From contig OY747716.1 of NCBI GenBank assembly GCA_963556495.2, positions 10,263,071 to 10,327,070 of the forward strand: 64,000 nucleotides of DNA. Direction: 5' to 3'. The notes under the pieces were generated by a model, which saw nothing but the letters and a program-made list of their open reading frames with translations, made no database searches and was not told the origin of the DNA. Made by a program: the position numbers and the translations under genes. This DNA is from Valencia hispanica (Eukaryota; Chordata; Actinopteri; Cyprinodontiformes; Valenciidae). The stretch's first letter is position 1; each line of letters opens with the position of its first letter. This document shows, piece after piece, positions 54,362 through 64,000 of the stretch.

Positions 54362-56062
54362 ATTGAATTCAATTCAGTTCAGTTTATTTATACAGCGCCG
54401 ATTCACAACAGATGTCCTCTCAAGACACTTTACAAGAATGTAATTCCAATTCAAACATTCCAATCAGTTTAAAGTTTTAGCTAGTTTTCTATTTAAGAAA
54501 TCCCAGCAGATTGCATCGAGTCATTGACTTTAGGTTGAGCCCCGCTGATGCAGACTCCACCCACAGCAATCCCTCATACTGAGCAAGCATGTAGCGACAG
54601 TGGAGAGGAAAAACTCCCCTTTAACAGGAAGAAACCTCCAACAGAATCTGGCTCAGTAGGAGCGGCCATCTGCCACGACCGTCTGGGTGTTTGAGAAGAC
54701 AAAACAGAGACACAGAACAAAAGAACTGATGTAAGAGTACTTTCTATATTACAGAAAGTAAAAAATTGATAACAGGACACGGGGGATATTCAGTTACTGG
54801 GATGCGCCCCGTCCAACAGGGCATTGCAGCTAAGCAGGATACCAGAGCAGGTGTACCTTCTGTGGAGAGAAAAACACTGAGAAAAAACTAAGTTAACAGA
54901 CGAATAACAGCAAATAATGCAACTGGAGAGTAGTAGAAGAGAAAAGTAGCAGCGTGAAGATAAGTGGTCAGTTTGTCCTCCAACTGTCCAATGCCTTGTC
55001 CACACATAGCCGGGCATCTCACAAAACAAAAATATTTTTCTACAATTTGGCCTGTCATCCACATGAAAACATAGATTTACGGCACAGAAAACAAAACTTT
55101 TCAAAAAATCCAGCCAAAGTGAAGATTTGGATTTTCTCCGTTTTAAGCACTTGCATGTGGACAGAAATAACCGGAGTTTTAGGCTCCGCAATGTCATTTT
55201 CCGCGACATACATGCTCCCACATCATTTATGCGACTTCTGTTTCCACTCAGAAACAGCATTTATGCCCTCAGAGATGTGTTGGCATCATCGATTGTCCAA
55301 GCGCTTTATGTTTGCTTGGTTTTACAACCTCAAATACTGCTCTATGTAGAAGTTAGAACATAGAAAGTGGATAGGATTTGGGGGAACTACTGCCCCCTAC
55401 TGGTTTGGCATGTCTATGAATGTGCTTAACAACGCACTTATACGGTTAGGTGTGGACGGATAATTTTTTTTTTAAACGAGGTGGTGAAAATATTCATTTT
55501 AAAAAAACCGCTACATGGCATAAGCCTATAGCAGCATAACTACAGAGATAGCTCAGGATGACCTTAGCCACTCTAACTATAAGCTTTATCAAAAAGGAAA
55601 GTTTTAAGCCTGGCCTTAAAAGTAAACAGAGTGTCTGCCTCACGGACTAAAGCTGGGAGCTGGTTCCACAGGAGAGGAGCCTGATAATTAAAAGATCCGC
55701 CTCCCATTCTACTTTTAGAAATTCTAGGAACTACAAGTAAACCTGCAGTCTGAGAGCGAAAGGCTCTGTTAGGAACATATGGAACAATTAGATCTCTGAT
55801 ATATGATGGAACTCAATTATTAAGGGCTTTGTATGTAAGAAGAAGGATCTTAAATTCTATTCTGGATTTAACAGGGAGCCAATGAAGGGAAGCTAAAACA
55901 GGAGAAATGTGATCTCTCTTTTTAATATTCATCAGAACTCTTGCTGCCGCATTTTGGATCAACTGAAGGCTTTTAATGGCATTTTGTGAACTTCCTGATA
56001 GTAAAGAATTACATAAGTCCAGCCTTGAAATAACAAATGCATGGACTAGTCTACAAAAGAAG
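54362..56062 (-). mobile_element. L2-type LINE relic
   Basis: The left edge (CAATTCAGTTCAGTTTATTTATAC) is the 3' end; the phrases GAAACCTCCAACAGAATC and ATCTGCCACGACCG are L2 3' region. The C-terminal protein remains at 55,813-56,062 on minus: [50 protein letters not shown] separate inverted-repeat element interrupts it at 54,990-55,526. Confidence 0.75.
54990..55526. mobile_element. MITE inside the L2 relic
   Basis: Left end ATGCCTTGTCCACACATAGCC and right end GGTGTGGACGGATAATTTTT...GCTACATGGCATAAG are inverted, with about ten bases missing from the right end. Internal CGGCACAGAAAACAAAAC and GTGGACAGAAATAACCGGAG fit a common fish inverted-repeat family. A 131-codon open frame here is composition, not a gene. 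Confidence 0.65.
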
Positions 56063-58547
56063 AAAGAAAAAAAGAATATTATGCTGTTCAAATAAAACAG
56101 AATCTGCAATTTTCTTTAGAACGTTTACCCTTTGCAGAATTCACTTTTCTTTATGAGGACCAGCATGGCCTCTCCATAAGGCTACTTTTGTCTGTCTGGA
56201 ACCATGAAGCGACTCAATCATTTTCTTTTTGAAGACAAATTGTCCATGATTTTCTGCATTTCTCTATATGTTCTCCAATCACCATTTTAATAAAGGTACA
56301 TTATTTTTCTGAATGTTGCCTGGATTTATCTATTTCCTTGAAATTTCCAGGGAGAAACGCACTATAACAGTAATAACATTTGTTGCCTTTCTTATCCTTA
56401 AATAAGGGTTTCCTGTTTGATATCTGTTTTGCATCACAAAAGACCTTACTGATTGAATTTCACACAGCTTTTAAACATTGGCACGCGCAATTAATAATTA
56501 GATTACACTAAATCAGCAGCTTGCACGTTTCAACTGTTAGGGTGGTTGGTTTTTTATTACTTGCCGTTCTATTTGCCATGTAGAAATATTATTTCAATCA
56601 TCAGGTGTATTTATTTATTGTTTACCAGATATATGTCACATATTTAAAAAGCAACAAATAAGCTAAAGTACAGATTTTATTTTTTTTTCCAATTTGATAA
56701 AATTCCATTTAAAACAGAATCTTGGCTTTCTTACTGAATTTTTAATCAGTGCTAAAGCGTTGCTTTTAGTTCTGGTTCGCACAAAAGCTACATTATCTGA
56801 CCACAGCAACTGAATGTGATGGAACAGTGTGTGTTAAGCCTGCGAAATGATGTTTGAAACAAACAAACATTTTGTTCAACCAGCAAGGAACAGAGTGATA
56901 ATACCTCCCCATTGTGAGGGGTGAACACAGGGTGTTACATCGGAGGCAACATTCATCACACCTAACTCAACAAATGCACACAAAATATATAAGCAGTCTT
57001 GAAAGTTTTTTCTTTTGGGCTTCAAAGGTAGGATGGGCTGTGGATGCATGGCCTCTGTTAAATCACTGAAAGTAAAGCCGCCAAAGTTGTGGGTTTGGAA
57101 CAACAAAAAAATACAAAAAACAACAACATTCCAATCCCTGTGTAACGGCATTAAATGAATTCAAATTGGTTTTGCATATGTTTGAGAATGGAAAAAATAC
57201 AAAAGAGTTCCTCCAGATTGATGGATGGATAAATAGAGCATTTCAACAATGGGAAAGAGAATAAAATCAGGACATACAAACATCTATCCATTTTCCATTT
57301 TCGTTTTTGATATTTAGCCAGGCCTGGAATAAACCTAAGGGTTATATAAATATGTTTCTAGATTGTGTACCAACTCTGCCTGCCTCAAACTCTTTTAAGT
57401 GCTGAGGTTTACTTAAACTGCAAACCGTCATACTGAAACCATGAACTGAACCAAACTGTGGATGCTGTTACCTCTTTCACTATCCGTTCAATGGAAATCA
57501 GTGCATTTAGGTTAAATTTAAGACTGGCTAGGAGATATTTTTCATAAAATGTATACTGGTAATATGTCATTATATTGAGAGACAATCATGATAAACATAT
57601 TTGAATTGCTTGTTTTGATGGCATATTTGAAAATATATATACAAAACACTGTCCAGAGAAAGGCAGGTATATGAAAAGCACAGATGTATGAAAAGCATAA
57701 ATAACTATATGTCTGTTTGTCATTCTTATAGGTATTTTGTATGAGAGAATTGGCTGGGTTGCTGTGTTGATTAATTTAGTTGTGTTGAAACAATCTAAAT
57801 GTAAATTGGACCTCTCTATCTGTGTCTCCCAGACTATAATGAGAAGAGAATTTAAATGACCTGGTTGTTTTTCATCCTTTCTGATGCAAAGCTGAAATTT
57901 ACAGAAAGATGACTTCTGTGTAAACAAAAAGAAATTATGGATAGGGAAAGAAAAACACCTGACTGACTTCACTGAATGCATATATGAGATGAAGTTTAGG
58001 CAGCACGGGGGACACATTACAGTTTTCCCATCAGCGTCAACTTGATCTCAGATGATTCTGGGGACGGAAGGTTCCGGGGTGACTGGGGCCTATTCCGCGT
58101 CCGGGTTCCATCTTCTTCCTCATAAATGTGCACTTTTGCTGTTATTATCAGAGTCTGGATATAAAGGTGAGCATTTTATGCATGACTAAGAATGTTGTCT
58201 AAGAAATGGAGTAGTTCTTGGATTCTTCAACTTCTCATTGGGTTGGCTGACAATGCTGAATTACATGAGTACAGAAGAAGCTTGGTTTGTGGGTGTTCAA
58301 TGGGAAAAAGAAAGCATGACAGACAAAATCCTAACGATCTGTAAGAATGGTGAGCATAATTGCAATAGATAACAGTCACAAACAGTAACAGTAACAAAGC
58401 TAAAGTTAGCATCTGTGTTATTAACTTCCTGCTTCTGAAGAAGTATAGGATTTTTCCACATTTAATTAATCTGGGCTGCATCTGATCGTTTCTAGTTCAA
58501 AATCTAATACTTAAGACTGATCAAATTGGGTCATTTTACAGTTAACA
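56063..58547. other. No recognised feature
   Basis: AT-rich DNA; short GGAT units near 57,222 only. Confidence 0.4.
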
Positions 58548-58700
58548 ATGTACAGTAGATCTGTGGGAATCACGTGGGGTTAGGGACCACAGCCACTCAC
58601 GTATAGCTAAAATTCACGGATCCTTAAGACCTCCGCTAAAACTGCATGTAACTGCCTGTTTTAAAAATGTAAACGCCAAATATACCTTAAAATGGATTAA
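58548..58700. mobile_element. Possible pogo/Tigger-like scrap
   Basis: TACAGTAGATCTGTGGG, CACGTGGGGTTAGGGACCA and AAAATTCACGGATCC resemble the ends of pogo-type MITEs (CAGTAGTCCCTC, GGGGTTAGG). Partner end not identified. Confidence 0.3.
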
Positions 58701-59465
58701 GTGGAAACCGTTTTATCACTACAAGCTACCAGAAGCTTACATCGACAGACAGGGGTTACAGATACAGTCTTTCTTGGGCTACCGTTGCTACTAATACACC
58801 TTGTATTAATCAGTACTATGTGCTTTTCAGTGATCTTGCTGTTGATAGATATATATTTGTTGTTTGTCACTGTGGGTTCTTGGTTCGTCATATTTTTTTC
58901 TCTCTCTTTCTGCAGGTATAGAAGCATACTTCTATGGTGTTTTCTTCCATTTCTTCCAGGGTTGCGGGGGACTGGTGCCTACCTCCAGCAGTCACAGGGC
59001 GAAAGGCACTACATATGTATATACTGTACACAAAGTTTAGGCAGGTGTGAAAAAATGCTTTATAAAAAAGAATGCTTTCAAATCCAAAAATTGGTGTGAC
59101 CACCCTTTGCTTTCGAAACAGCAAATATTCTTCTAGGTACTCACATTTTGAAGGAACTCTGGTACCAGGGCAAATAAGTAGATTCTTTTCTTTTTTCATG
59201 TTATTTGGAGTGAACGATGTTTGATCGTTTGATTTTTGTTGATTTTGTCTTTTCGTTTTACTGCTTACTGCACAACAAATTGCCCCACGGGCACAATAAA
59301 GAATCCTTGCACCTTAGCTAACAATCAAGCTAACATCGCTAGCCAACACTGCTTCTGCAAGATAACCGCAAATAATAACAGTGGGAACCAGCGCTATGTA
59401 AAGGGTCAGTGTCACAGCATTACGCAGGGCATGGCAGTGTTCATAAACATGTATTGTTCAGAAGA
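58701..59465. other. No recognised gene
   Basis: GTTGCGGGGGACTGGTGCC near 58,960 is a worn RTE-like scrap. Nothing else. Confidence 0.35.
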
Positions 59466-59585
59466 ATTCAGATCAAAAATACTTTATTGATCCCAGAGAG
59501 AAATTAGGTGTTGTAGCTCATACTACTGAATTTTTCAAGGAGTTGTTGTGGGCAGGAAGGATCTCCTGTAGCAATCCATAGGCGT
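59466..59585 (-). mobile_element. Rex1-type LINE 3' end
   Basis: On the minus strand: TGCTACAGGAGATCCTTCC, TGCCCACAACAAC, CTCTGGGATCAATAAAGTA. Same end as at 8,062-8,236 and 32,240-32,375. Confidence 0.75.
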
Positions 59586-60229
59586 TTTTCAAAACACGCA
59601 CTGGGGCAGTATATTAGGGTACTATTGTGTCTTATAAATGGGCCATGGCTGTATGACGAGGCACGAATATTGCAGCATTCATGCCGACATGCTTGATAGT
59701 AACATTGCTGCAACGCTGGACTTATGAATGAAGATCACGCCTTGCCGCAACAGAGGGTGATGTCATGATGATATGTGGAATGTGTGCTGAGCCCCGACCG
59801 GCAACAGTATGGTGTTCTGGTCTGTGGGACCCGTTTTCAGTTTTTATCAAAAGAAAAATGAAGCAATTAATATTTTTTCAACCTGAAATTCATTGGCTTT
59901 GGCTCATTTTCTGTGAAGAACAACAAATTTTAAATGACTGCATACTGTACGCCCCCCCCCCCATGCATTTACATTACATATAAGGTGTTTGGGACCCAAA
60001 CTAATAAAAGTGTGAAAAGTGTAGGTCCTGTGTATCTACACTCTGTCTTCCTCCTTTCTCAGGCTGCTGATATTGTTTACTGTCCCCCCTGCTATCGTGC
60101 AAAGTTGCAACACTTCTATCTTGCGGGAACCAAATTTTATTTTCTCATACCCTGTCCCACCTGCAAATTAGGGACATAACACTATAAATAAGACTCTCCC
60201 AGTGTGGTTCCTTATCACAACTGATCAAG
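59586..60229. other. Unrecognised, may be the 5' flank of a piggyBac relic
   Basis: Has a TATAAATAAG box at about 60,184, 45 bp before the open frame below, and a C11 run at 59,952-59,962. Confidence 0.3.
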
Positions 60230-60316
60230 ATGACCAAAAGATTATCTGCTGAGAGGGCCTTGCAATTGATTTTGGAAGAGAGGGAAGCTTCTGATGATGA
60301 TGTGAAACAGTCGTGA
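60230..60316 (+). pseudogene. PiggyBac-like transposase N-terminus
   Basis: A 28-codon frame reads KRLSAERALQLILEE then an acidic EASDDD stretch and stops at UGA. The same kind of start (basic/SAEEAL... followed by acidic residues) opens piggyBac transposases. No downstream domain remains. Confidence 0.4.
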
Positions 60317-61728
60317 TATACGGATGTCTTAGCTGATTCCTTAAAAGGCCGATTATGTATGGGGACACGGCAGCTGAGAGGGGCGGGCCATCAGGGAAAA
60401 AGATCTGGTTAAATTACCTTGAAGTAACAGGGCTTATTAAGCTTTGATTGTCTGTCAAAACACACCACAATTTGGGATTCTTATTTTTCTCAAAACATAT
60501 AAAGTGAAGACAACAACATGTAATGTCTAAATGTTTCGTTACACCCCAACTCAAAACACACTTTCTCTATGTTGACTCTGTAGTGAACTGGCAATCCATC
60601 CGATCTCTAACAGCACAACAGCCCAAAGCCAGGGATAAACTACAAAAAAATGATTTTGCTGTATTTTACATAGAGTTAACAACTGGGCAAAGTATGCACC
60701 AGAGTTCATGAGATGGGGCTTTGTTGTTTGTGCTCACAATCAAAGAATTTGACTTTCAAATATCCAAAATATTGTTTCCCAGTACAGTAGCTGAGAACTC
60801 CTGCCAAAGTGAGGGCATGACTGTCCTAACACTTTGACATTGGTACAACAATCTTCAATTATATGAAAGCAGATTCCTCCTCTCTTTTTCCCTGCAAACT
60901 CCATCCTGGCTGGAAGCCAGAATGTGTTCACTGGAACAAATGAAACGGAGGGTGGCAGATGGGCAATTCAAAGGTTTTTCAGTTAAGATGCACCAGTTCA
61001 TTATGTTTGCCAAGGAGTGGACATTCACCAGGTATATAGACAGGTGTCTGCAACTCTGGTAAATCCTATAGAGACTTGCTAGGCTTCCAACCATGATCTC
61101 AGTTCAGTTCTCTGGAGTGGTTAAACCTGGAGAGAAAATGGTTAGGGCGGGATGCTTCATATGCAGAGTTAGGGTTATGGTAAGTTTCTCTCTGGTGAAA
61201 GTAACCAGACAACAACAACAACAAAAAAACAAAAAAACAAAACACAGAAATATCCAAAGTACAAGAGAGCACAGTACAGAGGACGCCATCTGTGGCTCCA
61301 TCTTGGAATAGTCGGTAGAAGTGGCTAGAATATGATGCTAGTCTGTGTGTGATAGAAGCAGACCCAACCCAACCTCAGTCAAAATCAAACACTTGAATTT
61401 TCGAGCTAAATGTGGAGGTACTTGGGTAGGGTGAACTGATTGAAGACCCATGTGCAAACACAAACGGGGGTTGGACTCTGCAGCAATAAGTTGATTGTTT
61501 TCCAGGTTTGTTTACTTCTTTGTGTTTTTCTTATTCTTAAAGTTGCATTACATAAAGATCAAAAACTGGTCTTTTCTTTCATTCTTTAAACTCTCACCCT
61601 CACAAGATGAGACAAATTGTGTAGTATCCAATCACTCATCAGGCACAGTTGTTATGATTGTGGTCCTCAGGGGTTCAGGTCTTATACAAACATTGACTTA
61701 ACCAGTCTGTTTGTGTGTAGAAAAATTC
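60317..61728. other. No recognised feature
   Basis: Mixed AT-rich DNA with a CAA-rich stretch at 61,211-61,245. Confidence 0.4.
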
Positions 61729-62435
61729 TTTAAAGGTCTCGTTCACTCATTTTTATAATGCATTTCCTAGTATCTCTATCCCAATTATATCCCTTGTGAG
61801 ATGTTTTATGTGGAAAAAAGTCTGTCTCACTCCTGTTTCAGGAGGTTGCAGTCTGTCGGAGAAGTGGGTGGGGTGAAATGTCAGGACCGCGAGTCTAACT
61901 CGCAATATGCAAACATCTCGTCTCTGAATGGCTAAGAGCAATGCGACAGTTATGGTGCCTTGGATCAAATAATTAACCTAACTTACTTCGCCGGCGGTGT
62001 TCCAAGACATATTCCAACAGTTTCTTCATCAGCTCCACTTTCTTTGGTAAAAAATGAAACGCTGATGTGCTATGTCCAGAAATAAACCAAGCCCAACCTT
62101 GTTCTGCCATGCTGTAGAGTTGCTAACAGTTTCGGCTTCTTGCTTCTACTAGCAGAGACCTGCTCTGCTCTTTCCAGGCTGCAAAATCAGCGTTCCCGTG
62201 GGCGGTCGCAAGCTAACGTAGGCAGGACCATGAATACTAATTTTCCCTGTGGCGAAGAAGGGACTGGCTTTTCTGACTCGCTCGTTTTGCCGTCTGGTTT
62301 CTTCCTGTGGCTGATGCAGGCAATGGGAGTTGGAGATAATGTTCATGTGCAGCATGCATATGCAGCACAGAGTGACCGATCGTATTTCACAAAGAACATG
62401 TATTACACTGTTTCTCAGTGAATGAGACCTTTAAA
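61729..62435. mobile_element. TTTAAA-flanked MITE
   Basis: Ends TTTAAAGGTCTCGTTCACTCA-like (left) and TGAATGAGACCTTTAAA (right) are inverted copies. About 707 bp, GC-richer than its surroundings, no transposase. TTAA at the edges suggests piggyBac- or Harbinger-like insertion. The 93-codon frame inside has no domain. Confidence 0.65.
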
Positions 62436-63415
62436 AAAAACAATAAAAACTTAAAGCTGTGCAGGATTTCCCAAGCTTAAGGGCAATATAGAGTCTCCAA
62501 TCAACTCCAACGAATGAACTGAGGTGAGCACAGCTCTCTGTGGCAACATTACAGGATCTGTTTGGGCTTCAACAGCTGCTGCAGTGTGGACTAATAGTTT
62601 ATCACAAAAAACTTTAAAATTATGTGCAATACACGGTTTTCTGCCTTGCCCAGTTCGCAGTTGAAACGCTTCACATACCAAGGCCGTTGTCATTAAAACT
62701 GAAAACATTTGAGGAGTTGTCTCTGCAGGTCAGGTTCTGCATGCACACTTTACCTAATCCAAGTACAGATCCTTGCTTGGATACAGCTGCAATGAACAGA
62801 TAAAGGAAAGTAGTGTGGGGGAAATGGATGACTTCTGAAGTTTTTCTTTAAATTTTAGTATTGTGCATATAAGAAAAGGTGGATTTATGATACAATTTCA
62901 AATTATGCAAGTAAAGGCTTCACCATATGGTGCTGTACCGAAGTAAAGTCAGCTCTTCTAAATTAGAGTAGATCAGACTACTTGTGGGAATATACACTCA
63001 TAAAGAGATCAATTTGAATTAGAAGATCTGAATGGAACACAAGCATACTGAAATACACAATACAAATATACACACACACACACTCACACACACACGCACA
63101 CATCTCCCTCTGTGGCTTGAGACTCTGCGTTGTGTTTTTGATAAAAGTGGAATATGTTCTGTGCAGAGCCACCTGTGTCTGACTAATGATGAGACCTTGG
63201 GGCATTTATTTCGTCCAGCCACACGTCTTCTCAAACCTTACGGGCAAGCAACAGTAAGCTGTCATAAGAACATGAATTCCTTTGCAAAATATTAAAACAT
63301 CAACAGAAACAAAACTAAGTATATTGTCCCCTCTAATACCGATATGGTACAAAGCAAATATTATCGTGAACCTGCATTTCACTACCTCCTCTCACTGTAG
63401 GCTACAAATTGATCT
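62436..63415. other. No recognised gene; (CA)n at 63,067-63,103
   Basis: Only the short imperfect CA repeat is notable. Confidence 0.45.
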
Positions 63416-63419
63416 AGTG

Positions 63420-63580
63420 CAGAGGTCTCCAATCCTGGTCCTTGAGATCTACTGTCCTGCAGGTTTTGGATGCATCACTGCTCTAACACAGCTGATTTAA
63501 TTGATTGAATTGCCTCTTCAGAATGCCATCAGGTTTGGCAAAGACCTGGTAACAAGCAATTCATTTGATAAGGTAAGGTA
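63420..63580. repeat. Dispersed fish repeat fragment
   Basis: CAGAGGTCTCCAATCCTGGTCC, ACTGTCCTGCAGGTTTTGG and CTAACACAGCTGATTTAATTG are those of a widespread short teleost repeat, related to 1,405-1,540. Confidence 0.45.
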
Positions 63581-63674
63581 ATTACGGGCAGTAACAGTAA
63601 ACTGCAAGGAATATAGCATTATAGCTGCTGTGTCCTTCACCACTTACACATTATATATAAATAATACATTCTCT

Positions 63675-63740
63675 AATATATATATATATCTATATATATA
63701 TATATATAGATATATACATATATATATATATATGTATATA

Positions 63741-63811
<71 letters not shown>

Positions 63812-63863
63812 ATATATATATATATATATATAGATATATACATATATATATATATATATATAT
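63675..63863. repeat. Long interrupted (TA)n tract
   Basis: About 190 bp of TA with TC, GA, CA and TG interruptions that are placed as inverted pairs (ATATCTATA / TATAGATAT; ATACATAT / ATATGTAT). Confidence 0.95.
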
Positions 63864-64000
63864 GCAATTAATTTTAGAGAATTTTATTCTGTGAAAAACT
63901 GCTAAATGAGTATGAAGTAGTAGTTTATGCTGTGATCTATGAATGTATTTCGTAATGTATAGGTGATGAAGTATAACCACGATTTAACTTTTAATCTGTG
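63864..64000. other. No recognised feature
   Basis: Short AT-rich end of the window. Confidence 0.4.

Noticed and set aside
54954..55349. 131-codon open frame
   Set aside because: It spans the left part of an inverted-repeat element and has no domain.

Overview
The window looks like repeat-dense intergenic or intronic DNA of a percomorph teleost fish. I recognise no host exon. The assignment rests on the transposon mixture: L2/Maui-type and Rex1-type LINEs, RTE/Rex3-type 3' ends with GGAT tails, many Tc1-like relics, hAT and TTAA-flanked short elements, TGTC...GACA solo LTRs, and a gamma-type-Env retrovirus. Family names come from recognising motifs, not from a search.

The main feature is an endogenous retrovirus on the minus strand at 13,855-24,871. 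It has two 432-bp LTRs. Reading right to left it carries gag, protease, pol and env remains. Gag and protease lie in the same frame, separated by one UGA. A deletion removes the second half of RT and the start of RNase H. The integrase is intact by eye and env carries a frameshift. The gag gene is split by a 2.17-kb GC-rich, A-tailed retroposon (21,265-23,431) flanked by an 11-bp duplication. The two LTRs differ by only about eight substitutions but also by an exact 41-bp inversion.

Left part (1-13.8 kb): a truncated copy of the same GC-rich retroposon (541-953), a pyrimidine minisatellite (2.88-3.51 kb), an L2-type LINE relic on minus (5.98-7.70 kb), a solo LTR with 5-bp duplication (8,338-8,849), a hAT fragment, and two Tc1-like elements in opposite orientation (11,375-12,963).

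Middle part (24.9-42.3 kb): a Tc1 relic holding a tRNA-type SINE, a 3' LTR with polypurine tract (28.5 kb), a nearly complete but broken Rex1-type LINE (29.4-32.4 kb), a 734-bp hAT element with 8-bp duplication (34.3-35.0 kb), two palindromes at 36.2-36.3 kb, an L2 LINE with 5' repeats (36.6-38.6 kb), a hAT element nested in a TTAA-flanked element (38.9-40.8 kb), and a second solo LTR (41,590-42,277).

Right part (42.3-64 kb): a foldback element (45.1-45.8 kb), several Tc1 relics (one holding an unexplained open segment at 53.1-53.5 kb), an internally deleted Rex1-type LINE, an RTE 3' end, another L2 relic carrying a short inverted-repeat element, a piggyBac-like N-terminus, another TTAA-flanked element (61.7-62.4 kb), and microsatellites. 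The elements do not form a pathway. Together they record successive nested insertions, some of which can be ordered from target-site duplications and unoccupied sites within the window. No undescribed functional system is evident; the most unusual items are the LTR inversion, the GC-rich retroposon and the open segment at 53 kb.
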